DNA from: Pectinatus haikarae
GTDB taxonomy: Bacteria > Bacillota > Negativicutes > Selenomonadales > Selenomonadaceae
Assembly (NCBI RefSeq): GCF_030813505.1
Contig: NZ_JAUSUE010000013.1
DNA: 64,000 nucleotides
Strand: one strand, 5' to 3'
Numbering within the stretch: position 1 is the stretch's first letter; every line of letters starts with the position of its first letter. Shown here piece after piece: positions 54,141 through 63,560 of the stretch. Both the position numbers and the translations under genes were made by a program. The notes below the pieces were generated by a model that saw nothing but the letters and a program-made list of their open reading frames with translations, did no database searches and was not told the origin of the DNA.

Positions 54141-55679
54141 ATGGAATTCCCTTTTATGTCAACAATTTTGCTGATGCCTGTTCTGGCTATATTTCTTTTG
54201 TTTTTTGTCCCCCCCTCCTCAGAAAAAACCATAAAAATCATATCTGCCACGGCAATGCTGATAAGTTTTCTGCTGACGGTCTATGTGTACATCTCTTATG
54301 ACAATTCAGCAGGAGGTCTGCAATTCACAGAAAAAATTCCCTGGATAAGCGATCTTGGCGTTTCATATTCTGTCGGTATAGACGGCATATCCCTGCCCAT
54401 GCTTTTTTTAACGAACATAATCGGTCTGGCCTCTGTATTCAGCTCCTGGAATATCAATAAACGGCCGAAAGAATTCTTTATTTTACTATTACTGCTGATA
54501 GCCGGTGTCACAGGCACTTTTATTGCCATGGACCTATTCATCTTTTTGCTTTTTTATGAACTGGTGGTTATTCCTATTTATATAATGGTGATAGTATGGG
54601 GTTCTACTAAAAAAGTAAGCAAAGAATACGCCGGCATGAAACTCACAATGTATCTTTTAATAGGTTCCGCCTTTATGCTGGTCGGCATAATTGCCTTATA
54701 TCTTCAGGCATTTCCTCCCGGTATGCGCACATTTGATATTGTTGCTTTAGCCAATGCGCATTTTTACGGAACCTTAAGTCAGCAATTTCAAATAATTGTT
54801 TTTTTGCTTATGCTGCTCGGCTTTGGTACTCTTTTATCAATGTTCCCTTTTCACACTTGGTCTCCAGACGGTTACGCCGGTGCGCCCACAGCTGTCTCAA
54901 TGATTCACGCCGGTGTTTTGAAAAAAATCGGCGGTTACGGACTTATACGCCTGGGTCTTTTAATTTTACCGGAGGGCGCAAAATTCTGGGCTCCGCTGAT
55001 TATATTGCTGGGTCTCGCCAATGTTATCTATGCGGCATATATAGCGATTGTCCAAAAAGATCTTAAATATGTAGTCGGTTACTCTTCTGTATCTCATATG
55101 GGATATGTGCTTTTAGGTTTTGCGGCTCTCAACACCATCAGTTTAAGCGGAGCTGTAGCCAATATGGTAGCACATGGTATTATGAGCGCGTTATTCTTTG
55201 CTATGATCGGTTATGTATATGAAAAAACTCATATGCGCAGTACGGAGCAGCTGCACGGACTTGCCCACCAAATGCCAAAAATAGCTACCGGTTTCATGCT
55301 GGCAGGTATGTCTTCTGTCGGTCTGCCGGGACTTATCGGGTTCATTCCAGAGTATACTACCTTCGTCGGCTTATTTGCCAAATATCCTGTTCTGGCAATT
55401 GCTGCCGTATCGGGTATAATATTCACCTCTATTTATATTCTACGGGTTTTGCAGAAAATCTTATTCGGACCGCGGGACAGCAGATTCGATTGTTATAATG
55501 ATGCGAAGGGTGCCGAATTAGTCCCTCTGTTTCTATTGAGTGCCGTTCTCATTTTATTCGGCCTGTTTCCGCAGCTTTTGCTGGCTCCGATAAACAGCGG
55601 TATATCACCCTTAGGACCATTCCTTGACAGATTAAACGCGGCCCCTTCCCTGCTCTTTACTTTAGGAGGGATATGGTAA
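54141..55679 (+). CDS. nuoM: NADH-quinone oxidoreductase subunit M
   Basis: A 512-residue, 14-helix antiporter-like subunit: FLLFYELVVIPIYIMVIVWG with the Glu of helix 5, MFPFHTWSPDGYAGAPTAVSMIHAGVLKKIGGYGLIRLGL, and VQKDLKYVVGYSSVSHMGYVLLG. It begins two bases after nuoL and ends overlapping nuoN. Confidence 0.95.
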   Translation: MEFPFMSTILLMPVLAIFLLFFVPPSSEKTIKIISATAMLISFLLTVYVYISYDNSAGGLQFTEKIPWISDLGVSYSVGIDGISLPMLFLTNIIGLASVFSSWNINKRPKEFFILLLLLIAGVTGTFIAMDLFIFLLFYELVVIPIYIMVIVWGSTKKVSKEYAGMKLTMYLLIGSAFMLVGIIALYLQAFPPGMRTFDIVALANAHFYGTLSQQFQIIVFLLMLLGFGTLLSMFPFHTWSPDGYAGAPTAVSMIHAGVLKKIGGYGLIRLGLLILPEGAKFWAPLIILLGLANVIYAAYIAIVQKDLKYVVGYSSVSHMGYVLLGFAALNTISLSGAVANMVAHGIMSALFFAMIGYVYEKTHMRSTEQLHGLAHQMPKIATGFMLAGMSSVGLPGLIGFIPEYTTFVGLFAKYPVLAIAAVSGIIFTSIYILRVLQKILFGPRDSRFDCYNDAKGAELVPLFLLSAVLILFGLFPQLLLAPINSGISPLGPFLDRLNAAPSLLFTLGGIW

Positions 55680-57100
55680 TGAATTTATATGTTATTTATC
55701 CGGAAATTACTGTTTCGATTTTGGCATTGCTCTTGACGGTATTTGATCTCTTGCTGCCATCTAGAGAAACTCGTCGGTCTCTTGGCTATACAGCCCTACT
55801 GGTTCTATCAGTCTTGGCTGCAAGCCTGTTCTGGCAGTATCATATTACAGCTTCTCCTTATTTTTACCAGAATATGTTCTATTATGATAATTATGCCATC
55901 TTTTTCAAACAGCTTTTTTTACTGGCTGTCATTCTGACTATTCTTTTTTCTTTACGCTACACAGAGTCTATAAAATACAAAAGTGAATTTTATTCCATGC
56001 TTTTATTTGCGCTTGCAGGCATGATGATACTTGCTTCAGCCAATGACTTTCTGACTATGTTTATCGGTCTGGAACTTATGACTATAAGCTTTTATGCTTT
56101 GACCGGTTTCAGTATGAATGATAAAAAATCTTCTGAAGCGGCTATTAAGTATCTTATTATAGGCTCATTATCCACTGCTGTTATGCTTTATGGCATAAGT
56201 CTTATTTACGGAACGGCTCACAGTTTTTCTTTCTCTGCAATAAACGGAAATCCTGACATTTTTTCGTTGCTCAGCATAGCAGGAATGATGATGATAATTT
56301 CTGCCATGTTTTTCAAAATGTCTGTCATCCCTTTTCATATGTGGTCTCCAGACACATATGAAGGTGCTCCCACACCGGTTACCGCTCTTTTAGCCATGGG
56401 TTCAAAGGCAGCTGCTATCTCCGTCTTCATGCGTATACTTTTTGCGGCTTTTTGGCCGGCAGCCGATTATTTTCTGCCGATTTTATCCGTTTTTGCAGCT
56501 GTTTGCATGATCGGCGGCAACATCGCTGCAATGCGGCAAAAAAATATTAAAAGAATGCTGGCTTATTCCTCCATTGCTCAAGCAGGATATATGCTTGTAG
56601 GGATTTGTGCCGCAAGCCTGCAGGGCATAAAGGGCGTTCTGTTTTATGCTTTTCTGTACATTTTGGCAAATGCAGGTGCCTTTGCTGTTCTTACTGTTGT
56701 TGAATTCTACAAAAAAGGTACTAACTATGATGATTTTGCGGGACTTTCGCAAAGTTCCCCCCTTCTGGCTATGGTCATGGCTGTATCGCTTCTTTCTATG
56801 GCTGGTATTCCCCCTACTGCAGGCTTCGCCGGTAAACTTTATTTATTCATGGCAGCTGTCGAGCATGGCTATCTATGGTTGGCATTTGTTGGTTTTATAA
56901 TGTCTATGCTTTCCGTTTATTATTATCTCAAGGTAGTCAGAGTAATGTACAGTGACATACTTGATCCCGTCAATATCAATATATCCGGTTCCTTGCGCAC
57001 TGCCATTTTAATCAGTATGACAGCCACCGTGCTCTTTGGTATATGGCCTCAATACTTATCCGTACTGACAAATCTTGCAGCCGTTACATTTCTAAAATAA
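55679..57100 (+). CDS. nuoN: NADH-quinone oxidoreductase subunit N
   Basis: A 473-residue, 14-helix antiporter-like subunit: FLTMFIGLELMTISFYALTGF, FKMSVIPFHMWSPDTYEGAPTPVTALLAMGSKAAAISVFMRIL and RQKNIKRMLAYSSIAQAGYMLVG. The second ATG (55679), eight bases after AGGAGG, is chosen; it overlaps the nuoM stop. It closes the 11-gene operon; no nuoE, F or G follows. Confidence 0.95.
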   Translation: MNLYVIYPEITVSILALLLTVFDLLLPSRETRRSLGYTALLVLSVLAASLFWQYHITASPYFYQNMFYYDNYAIFFKQLFLLAVILTILFSLRYTESIKYKSEFYSMLLFALAGMMILASANDFLTMFIGLELMTISFYALTGFSMNDKKSSEAAIKYLIIGSLSTAVMLYGISLIYGTAHSFSFSAINGNPDIFSLLSIAGMMMIISAMFFKMSVIPFHMWSPDTYEGAPTPVTALLAMGSKAAAISVFMRILFAAFWPAADYFLPILSVFAAVCMIGGNIAAMRQKNIKRMLAYSSIAQAGYMLVGICAASLQGIKGVLFYAFLYILANAGAFAVLTVVEFYKKGTNYDDFAGLSQSSPLLAMVMAVSLLSMAGIPPTAGFAGKLYLFMAAVEHGYLWLAFVGFIMSMLSVYYYLKVVRVMYSDILDPVNINISGSLRTAILISMTATVLFGIWPQYLSVLTNLAAVTFLK

Positions 57101-57280
57101 TCTAAAAACCACCCGGAAAAAACCTTAAAAAAAGTGCTAAAACCTGACTGATAAGTTATAATAATACTGTAGTCACATCACACTTGGTACTGAATCACTG
57201 ATTGATCCCAGACATACCGTCGATCAAAAATTTGATTGATGCGCCTGAAAAGTATTCATAATTTTTCTATGGAGGAATAC

Positions 57281-57763
57281 ATGGTAAAAATATGTTTCTT
57301 ATGCCACGGTAATATCTGCCGAAGTCCTATGGCCGAATTTGTTATGAAAGATCTGTTGCGGCACCGTAAACAGGAAGGGCAATTTCTGATAACTTCAGCG
57401 TCCACCAGCAGCGAAGAAATCGGCCGTGATATGCATCCTGAAACAAAATCCAAACTTCGGCAGAAAAAAATTCCCTATACTGTGCACCGGGCAATACAAT
57501 TTACCCAGGCAGATTATCTGAAATACGACTATATTTTAGTCATGGATAGGCAGAACATACGTGAACTGCAATCGATCATCGAAAAAGATTCAGCACGAAA
57601 AATTCATTTGTTGCTTTCTTTTACAGACAATGTCAGTGAGATAGCGGACCCTTGGTACACGGGAGATTTTGATTGTACTTATGATGATATAGCGAAAGGC
57701 TGCATGGCTTTTTTGCAATATATTATTAAGGATACCAAATTAACAGCGAAATCCAGTCAATGA
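57281..57763 (+). CDS. Low-molecular-weight protein tyrosine phosphatase
   Basis: A 160-residue phosphatase with the P-loop CHGNICRS (CX5R) near the N-terminus and the general-acid Asp in EIADPWYTGDF. DYILVMDRQNIREL is also typical. It would remove phosphate from Tyr of proteins, or act on small substrates. GGAGG precedes the ATG at 57281. It is co-directional with nuoN, 180 bases away. Confidence 0.9.
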   Translation: MVKICFLCHGNICRSPMAEFVMKDLLRHRKQEGQFLITSASTSSEEIGRDMHPETKSKLRQKKIPYTVHRAIQFTQADYLKYDYILVMDRQNIRELQSIIEKDSARKIHLLLSFTDNVSEIADPWYTGDFDCTYDDIAKGCMAFLQYIIKDTKLTAKSSQ

Positions 57764-57784
57764 ATAAGCAGGAGGTTTGCCAAT

Positions 57785-58132
57785 ATGATCATAGCAGTAC
57801 CTTATGAAAAAGAACAAGTGTTTCAGCATTTTGGAAAAACGGAAACTTTTAAATTCTACAAAGTCAGCAAACATGCCATAATCAATACAGAAATGATCTC
57901 TGTCAGCGGCAGCGGGCATGGGAAGATAGTCGACATCCTTAAAGAAAAGGAAATTGACATTCTTATCTGCGGAGGAATCGGCAGCGGCGCTCAAGACCTG
58001 CTGAAGCAGAATGGGATCCAATTTTTTGGTGGAGTTACCGGAAAAACCGATAAAGCTGTCAATGATTATCTTATGGGCAGTCTCCAATACGATGCCGATA
58101 TACGATGTGACCATCACGACAGCCACAACTGA
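57785..58132 (+). CDS. NifX/NifB-type (dinitrogenase FeMo cofactor-binding) small protein
   Basis: A 115-residue protein: IIAVPYEKEQVFQHFGKTETFKFY, then LKEKEIDILICGGIGSGAQDLLKQNGIQFFGGVTGKTDKAVNDYL. This is the NifX/NafY/NifB C-terminal fold that binds iron-sulfur or metal clusters. The C-terminus CDHHDSH is Cys/His-rich. No nitrogenase genes are nearby. AGGAGG precedes the ATG; a terminator follows. Confidence 0.88.
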   Translation: MIIAVPYEKEQVFQHFGKTETFKFYKVSKHAIINTEMISVSGSGHGKIVDILKEKEIDILICGGIGSGAQDLLKQNGIQFFGGVTGKTDKAVNDYLMGSLQYDADIRCDHHDSHN

Positions 58133-58157
58133 AACCAGGAAAAATAAATCTAATGAC

Positions 58158-58202
58158 AAAATTGCCTTAGAGAACACCCACTCTGTTCTCTAAGGCAATT
58201 TT
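58158..58202. terminator. Bidirectional terminator between convergent genes
   Basis: Two perfect 18-base arms (58158-58175, 58185-58202) with A and T runs at the ends serve the NifX-like gene and the GGDEF gene ending at 58217. Confidence 0.9.
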
Positions 58203-58216
58203 GTTGCTGAAACGAT

Positions 58217-59908
58217 TTATTTTCTGCCGAATATATAATAATAATTAAAATCACTTTTAATTATGTGTCCTACCGCAATTTCCTGAATAAGATATTTTGC
58301 AGCATCAATAAAAGTTATTTTTTCGTCTTTCAGATTTCTAAGGACAATATCTGCATTTTTTAGCAATAAGCTATGGTTTTCTTTATGCTTGAGATATAAC
58401 GGATAACCCGCCTTGGCCAAGATTTCCGCCTCGCGCTTAAAATGATTCTTAAGCTCCTCGCCAAGTGTTATAAACAAATCAGCAGGATTTTTGGATTCAG
58501 CAGCGGAAAAACAGCTATGTATAATTTGATTGGAAATACTTATAAGCCGATGATGATCCCTGTCAATATGGATGTTGCCGCTTTTGAAAAAAGGACCCCA
58601 TTGGATAGTCGTCGGTTTATCATTATATATTATTTTCAGTTCTTCATCGCTTATGACTTTATTCCTTCCTGTAAGCTTGGCAAGATAAAGTGAATTATCT
58701 GTCCTCTTAAAAATTGTTTCGTCATCATCATTCTCGCGGTACTGCGTCACGCCAAAGCTTGCCGTAATAGCACCTATTTCCTTAAAATAATGCCCTGCTA
58801 TGATCGCACGTATTTTTTCGGCAACATTTGTTGCCGAAGTCACATCCGTATTTATGAGCAGGATAATAAATTCTTCACCGCCCCATCGGCATAAAATATC
58901 TGCGGCGCGTAAATTATCATTTAATACGCATGACAATTCCTTGAGCACAAAATCTCCCTTAAGATGACCATAACGATCATTTACTGTCTTGAAATGATCT
59001 ATATCCAATAAGATAAATGATAAAGGCTGCTTTGTCCTGTTAATTTCTTTTAATTTATTCTGGCAAGTTTCGATAAAATATATTCTGTTATATAATCCCG
59101 TCAAAGCATCTTTAGTAGCCAAATTAAAAAGTTTTTCATTTTTTGAAAGCAATTCCTTTTTGAGATAATATTGACTGACACATGATTTTATCCTGGCCAT
59201 AAACATTTTGAAATCAAGTGGTTTCAATACAAAGTCATTAGCGCCAACGCTCAGGCAATGAGGCAGAATATTTTCATTATTATAAGCAGTAACCAAAATA
59301 ATAATAGCTTCCTCGTTTTTTTCACGAATATACGAAATAACATCATCACCATTATATTCAGGCATTACTAAATCTATCAGAAAAAAATTGTATTCCATGG
59401 CATGTTTTAAAAATTCTGATGGCTTCTGATAATAATCGACATTGCATATACCATGTGTATTGAAAAATGTTTTTATTATCTCAATTGAAAAACGGCTGTC
59501 ATCAATAACTGCTATTTTGAACGTTTTTATCAGATTTATATTTTCTCGTTCTTTTTTTATAGTTTGCAAATAACGTACAAAGCTGGCAGAATTGAATTGG
59601 TCTTTTTTAAAATAGGCCATGATCCCCATATTAAAACATTGCTTTTTTATTCTGAGATTATCTTTTGCTGTGATTATAATAACAGGCGGATATACGAATC
59701 CGGTAGATGTCAGTTTTTTTATAAAATCATTTTTCAATATGCGATGAATATCCTGATCAATTACAAGCAAATCAAATTTTTTCTCACTTATCCTTCTTGA
59801 TGCTTGTTCAAACTCATCTGTACGTTCATATGAAAAGTCTTCTTGCATAGCAATATCAGAAATTCTTTTTGAAAATGACTTATCATTTTCAAAATGCAGC
59901 AACAACAT
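58217..59908 (-). CDS. REC-REC-GGDEF-hemerythrin signalling protein (diguanylate cyclase)
   Basis: A 563-residue cytoplasmic protein in four parts. Residues 1-120: a receiver-like domain with Asp51 but few other acidic-site residues. Residues 129-250: a full receiver (Asp136/Asp137, phospho-Asp179, Thr207, Lys229). Residues 260-425: GGDEF domain with GGEEF at 343-347 and an RxxD product-inhibition site at 334-337. Residues 435-563: bacteriohemerythrin with ligands His452, His489/Glu493, His508/His512 and His548/Asp553. It should make c-di-GMP under the control of phosphorylation and oxygen or iron state. GGGGGG precedes the ATG. No histidine kinase is next to it. Confidence 0.9.
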   Translation of the reverse strand: MLLLHFENDKSFSKRISDIAMQEDFSYERTDEFEQASRRISEKKFDLLVIDQDIHRILKNDFIKKLTSTGFVYPPVIIITAKDNLRIKKQCFNMGIMAYFKKDQFNSASFVRYLQTIKKERENINLIKTFKIAVIDDSRFSIEIIKTFFNTHGICNVDYYQKPSEFLKHAMEYNFFLIDLVMPEYNGDDVISYIREKNEEAIIILVTAYNNENILPHCLSVGANDFVLKPLDFKMFMARIKSCVSQYYLKKELLSKNEKLFNLATKDALTGLYNRIYFIETCQNKLKEINRTKQPLSFILLDIDHFKTVNDRYGHLKGDFVLKELSCVLNDNLRAADILCRWGGEEFIILLINTDVTSATNVAEKIRAIIAGHYFKEIGAITASFGVTQYRENDDDETIFKRTDNSLYLAKLTGRNKVISDEELKIIYNDKPTTIQWGPFFKSGNIHIDRDHHRLISISNQIIHSCFSAAESKNPADLFITLGEELKNHFKREAEILAKAGYPLYLKHKENHSLLLKNADIVLRNLKDEKITFIDAAKYLIQEIAVGHIIKSDFNYYYIFGRK

Positions 59909-60156
59909 ATTATCCCCCCAGTTATCATAAATAAAATAATACTACTGCATCCACACTCAAAATATTCAGCAAAATCTTTTTCATGCCAACTATATTTAAA
60001 TTCGCAGCAATTATTATGCCGTAAATTTTTATAACCGGCAACGCATAAAAATGAGAAGCAATAAGTCTAATTATAGCATATTTTAGAGAAAATATATCTA
60101 CTTATACAAATGAAACAACGCTGAACACAAATCATTATTCAATAATGAACGACAAA

Positions 60157-61596
60157 TCATTTCCCCAAAAGTCCGCCTAATATGCGCATGCCTGTTTCTA
60201 TCTGCTGGAGGGAAAGTGACGCAAAACTGATCCGTATATGCTGCCTGTCAATATGACGCGGATAGAATCCTGTACCATCTGTCAACAATAATTTGTTATC
60301 TTCCGCTGTCCTGCATAATTCATCAGCAGTCACTCCCTCTGGCAGTTTTAGCCAAAAAGAAAGTCCTCCGTGTGGATTTCTCCAAGATACAGTGGCCGGC
60401 AGATACTGTTTTGCCGTATTATAGGCAAAATCAAATTGCGCACTATATATTCGTCTAATATCACCTACATGTTTTTGCCATAGGCCCTCACGCAGATAAA
60501 GATCGAATATTCTCTGAGTAAAACCGGATGTAGAAATATCGGCAATATATTTTACTTGCAACAACTTCTTTGATAAACATTCCGGCATATTTAAAAAAGC
60601 GATCCGCAGTCCCGGCATAAAAATTTTAGAAAAACTTTTTATATAGATAATCCTGTCATCCCTATCAAGTGATTTAAGTGGAAATAAAGGTGACGGACAA
60701 TATGATAATTCACTTATATAATCATCTTCCAAAATAAAAGTATTATAATACCGCGCCAATGATAAAAGCTGATTTCGTTTTTTCAAACTATACGAACAAC
60801 CTGATGGATTTTGCAGCACCGGCATTAAATAAATAAGTTTGGGATGAAACCGGCGCAGCTGAGATTCCAATACATTTAGATCAATACCATCCTCTTCAAG
60901 AGGTATATCTATTATTTTTGCTCCTCTTGCCAAAAAAGCAGCCATAGCCCCCGGATAAGTTGGCGTTTCAGTGAACACATAGTCACCATGATTTAACAGA
61001 GTACGCGAAACTATATCAATTCCCTGTTGTGCTCCCGAAATTATTTGCAGATTATGAGCATCTGTAAAAATTTTACTTTTCCGCAAATATTGGGCAATAG
61101 ACTGGCGCAAGGGAAAAAAACCTTGACTTTCCTGATAGGTAAAGGCACGCCCCTGATCCCGATCCAATATTTTTATAAGAACTTTTTTTAATTCGTCCAC
61201 AGATACAATATCAGGATTCAGCGATATGCTGCGCATATTTATAAAAGATATATTTTCTCTGGGATCCAATAATTCCGGGGTATATATTTTAGCTGTATCA
61301 AACTCATAGTCAACAGCTGAATGAACAACCATAGGCTGCTCAGAAACATAACTACCGCTACCTGCTGCGGAAAAAATAAAACCATTTTTTTCCAATTCTT
61401 TATATGCATTTACTACTGTTCCTGTATTTATAGATAAATAATCAGCCAATTTTCTCACAGGTGGAAGTTTATATCCCGGAGCAAATATTCCTGAACGAAT
61501 TAATTTCAAAAGTTCACTATATAATTGAACATATAATGCTTCTTTTGTATTTCTTATTAATTGTATCGATACAAAATCATTAAATTCCTTTTTCAT
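60157..61596 (-). CDS. pdxR: MocR/PdxR-type regulator (GntR HTH + aminotransferase domain)
   Basis: A 479-residue regulator: N-terminal GntR winged HTH (ALYVQLYSELLKLIRSGIFAPGYKLPPVRKLADYLSINTGTVVNAYKELEKNGFI) and a type I aminotransferase-like domain with the PLP lysine in YIKSFSKIFMPGLRIAF. It is divergent from pdxST, the PLP synthase, so it most likely senses PLP and controls that operon, as PdxR does. ATG at 61596 follows a GGAG at somewhat long spacing. Confidence 0.9.
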   Translation of the reverse strand: MKKEFNDFVSIQLIRNTKEALYVQLYSELLKLIRSGIFAPGYKLPPVRKLADYLSINTGTVVNAYKELEKNGFIFSAAGSGSYVSEQPMVVHSAVDYEFDTAKIYTPELLDPRENISFINMRSISLNPDIVSVDELKKVLIKILDRDQGRAFTYQESQGFFPLRQSIAQYLRKSKIFTDAHNLQIISGAQQGIDIVSRTLLNHGDYVFTETPTYPGAMAAFLARGAKIIDIPLEEDGIDLNVLESQLRRFHPKLIYLMPVLQNPSGCSYSLKKRNQLLSLARYYNTFILEDDYISELSYCPSPLFPLKSLDRDDRIIYIKSFSKIFMPGLRIAFLNMPECLSKKLLQVKYIADISTSGFTQRIFDLYLREGLWQKHVGDIRRIYSAQFDFAYNTAKQYLPATVSWRNPHGGLSFWLKLPEGVTADELCRTAEDNKLLLTDGTGFYPRHIDRQHIRISFASLSLQQIETGMRILGGLLGK

Positions 61597-61647
61597 ATTG
61601 CATTTACTCCATATATTTGTTAAAATAAGAAAATTTATTAAAATCAT

Positions 61648-61717
61648 CTTACAATTGTACTAGTACAGTTCTATTTTAATAAATTTCCAAAATTTGTCAA
61701 TAAGGAGCTAAAATTTT
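61648..61717. promoter_or_regulatory. pdxR-pdxS divergent promoter with palindromic operator
   Basis: The 12-bp perfect palindrome TGTACTAGTACA lies at 61656-61667 and overlaps a candidate pdxS -35 (TTGTAC, 61655-61660) spaced 16 bases from TAATAA. A PdxR dimer binding here could act on both genes. Inferred from position. Confidence 0.5.
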
Positions 61718-62596
61718 ATGGAATCAAGATATCAATTAAACAAAGATCTTGCTCAAATGCTTAAAGGCGGCGTAATCATGGATGTCACCAACGTGGAACA
61801 GGCCCAGACGGCGGAAGAAGCAGGTGCCGTTGCTGTTATGGCGCTTGAACGGGTCCCTGCTGATATCAGACGCGAAGGCGGTGTCGCACGCATGTCCGAT
61901 CCGAAAATGATCCGTGAAATAAAAGAAACTGTATCCATACCAGTTATGGCAAAAGCACGGATAGGTCATTTTGTTGAAGCGCAGATATTGGAAGCCGTGG
62001 GAATAGATTATATAGATGAATCTGAAGTTCTCACACCTGCGGACAATACAAATCATATTGATAAAGCTTCTTTTAAAATCCCCTTTGTATGCGGGGCAAG
62101 AAATTTGGGAGAAGCCCTGCGGCGCATAGGTGAAGGGGCTTCAATGATAAGAACGAAAGGAGAAGCCGGCACTGGCAATGTGGTAGAAGCAGTAACACAT
62201 ATGCGTACTATGTTGAATGATATACGCCGTGTCAAACTGGCCTCCCCAATGGAGCTTATGAGTATAGCTAAAGACTTTGGCGCACCAATCGATCTCATCA
62301 AATACGTTCACGATAATGGTTCTCTGCCTGTGGTAAATTTTGCAGCCGGCGGCATTGCAACCCCTGCCGATGCAGCATTGATGATGCAGCTTGGGGTCGA
62401 CGGTGTTTTTGTGGGATCCGGTATATTTAAGTCAGGAAATCCCATGAAAAGAGCAAGAGCGATTGTAGAAGCTGTCACATACTATAATGACCCGCAGAGA
62501 CTGGCAAAAATTTCCGAAGACCTTGGACCGGCTATGGTGGGAATTAATATCGAATCAATTGACGAAAAGGAAAAATTTGCTGACAGAGGTTGGTAA
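61718..62596 (+). CDS. pdxS: Pyridoxal 5'-phosphate synthase subunit PdxS
   Basis: A 292-residue TIM-barrel subunit that builds PLP from ribose 5-phosphate, glyceraldehyde 3-phosphate and ammonia. Key residues: Asp22 (MDVTN), Lys79 (VMAKARIGH) and Lys147 (IRTKGEAGTGN). AAGGAG precedes the ATG. It is followed by pdxT. Confidence 0.96.
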   Translation: MESRYQLNKDLAQMLKGGVIMDVTNVEQAQTAEEAGAVAVMALERVPADIRREGGVARMSDPKMIREIKETVSIPVMAKARIGHFVEAQILEAVGIDYIDESEVLTPADNTNHIDKASFKIPFVCGARNLGEALRRIGEGASMIRTKGEAGTGNVVEAVTHMRTMLNDIRRVKLASPMELMSIAKDFGAPIDLIKYVHDNGSLPVVNFAAGGIATPADAALMMQLGVDGVFVGSGIFKSGNPMKRARAIVEAVTYYNDPQRLAKISEDLGPAMVGINIESIDEKEKFADRGW

Positions 62597-62598
62597 TA

Positions 62599-63165
62599 AT
62601 GAAAAAAATAGGTGTTTTGGCTATGCAGGGAGCTGTCGATGAACATCTGAAAAAATTAAAAGCAGTTGGTGCAGCGGGCCGCAAGATACGAAGTGAAGAT
62701 GAACTTGATCAAATTGACGGTATTATCATTCCCGGAGGTGAATCCACAGCTATAGGAAAATTGCTGGAAGCATTTGGCCTAATGGAGCCATTACATAAGA
62801 AAATAGATGCTGGTATGCCGGTGTGGGGAACATGCGCAGGTATGATCTTATTAGCTAAACATATCTGTGATCAGAAAAAAACCTATCTTAACGCTATGGA
62901 CATACTTGTCCGCCGCAACGCTTACGGCGGACAGCTGGACAGCTTTACCGCAATGCAGCGTGTCAAACATGTATCGGCAAATGAAATACCTATGGTATTT
63001 ATTCGTGCACCATATATCGACAAGGCAGATAAAGGAGTGGAAATCCTGGCAGAAACACGCGGACATATTATAGCAGCGAAACAAAAAAATATGCTGGCCA
63101 CTTCTTTTCACCCTGAACTGACCGCAGATAACAGTTTTCATAAATATTTTGTTGAATTATGTTGA
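62599..63165 (+). CDS. pdxT: PLP synthase glutaminase subunit PdxT
   Basis: A 188-residue class I glutaminase: GVLAMQGAVDEHL, IIPGGESTAIGKLL, catalytic Cys79 in WGTCAGMILL and the His/Glu pair in TSFHPELT. It supplies ammonia to PdxS. The ATG at 62599 follows AGAGG and is 2 bases after the pdxS stop. Confidence 0.95.
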   Translation: MKKIGVLAMQGAVDEHLKKLKAVGAAGRKIRSEDELDQIDGIIIPGGESTAIGKLLEAFGLMEPLHKKIDAGMPVWGTCAGMILLAKHICDQKKTYLNAMDILVRRNAYGGQLDSFTAMQRVKHVSANEIPMVFIRAPYIDKADKGVEILAETRGHIIAAKQKNMLATSFHPELTADNSFHKYFVELC

Positions 63166-63201
63166 TCGGATATACTTTTTCTTAAGAATTTTTATACAAA
63201 A

Positions 63202-63225
63202 AGAGCAGGGCATTTGCCCTGCTCT
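63202..63225 (-). terminator. Second terminator of the rRNA-tRNA operon
   Basis: An 11-bp perfect stem (63202-63212 with 63215-63225) is followed on the minus strand by five Ts. On the plus strand the following bases are AAAAG, so it is mainly a minus-strand terminator, though it could also help end pdxST messages. Confidence 0.65.
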
Positions 63226-63308
63226 AAAAGTTGTGCTGTATTTCCTTAAATTGTTTTACTAATATAATAGCCAGTATATTGTCTGCGTTATTATATAAAA
63301 ATATATAC

Positions 63309-63338
63309 AAAAAACCAGATTCTCTATTGAAAATCTGG
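63309..63338 (-). terminator. First terminator of the rRNA-tRNA operon
   Basis: CCAGATT (63315-63321) pairs with AATCTGG (63332-63338) and is followed on the minus strand by six Ts. It lies 13 bases after tRNA-Trp. Confidence 0.8.
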
Positions 63339-63350
63339 CTGCACATTCTA

Positions 63351-63426
63351 TGGCAGGGGCAGAAGGACTTGAACCCTCAACCAATGGTTTTGGAGACCAC
63401 TACTCTACCAATTGAGCTATACCCCT
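63351..63426 (-). tRNA. tRNA-Trp (anticodon CCA)
   Basis: A full cloverleaf can be read on the minus strand: acceptor AGGGGTA/TGCCCCT, D arm with AGCTCAATTGGTAGAG, anticodon loop CTCCAAA with CCA, T arm GGGTTCAAGTCC and an encoded CCA end. Its 76 bases are the normal length. Confidence 0.95.
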
Positions 63427-63427
63427 A

Positions 63428-63505
63428 TGGGGTGACTAGTGGGGATCGAACCCACGCAATAACGGAGCCACAATCCGCCGTGTTGACCGCTTCACCATAG
63501 CCACC
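63428..63505 (-). tRNA. tRNA-His (anticodon GTG)
   Basis: On the minus strand: acceptor GTGGCTA/TAGTCAC with the extra 5' G that pairs with C73, D arm GGTGAAGCGGTCAACAC, anticodon loop ATTGTGGC with GTG, T arm GGGTTCGATCCC and an encoded CCA end. It is one base from tRNA-Trp. Confidence 0.95.
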
Positions 63506-63560
63506 ATATTAATAGAAAAAGCAATATCAGGTTATCAAAATGACAACCTGATATAAACTG

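Noticed and set aside
63231..63500. Plus-strand frame of 89 codons
   Set aside because: It runs across the terminator, tRNA-Trp and tRNA-His on the opposite strand.
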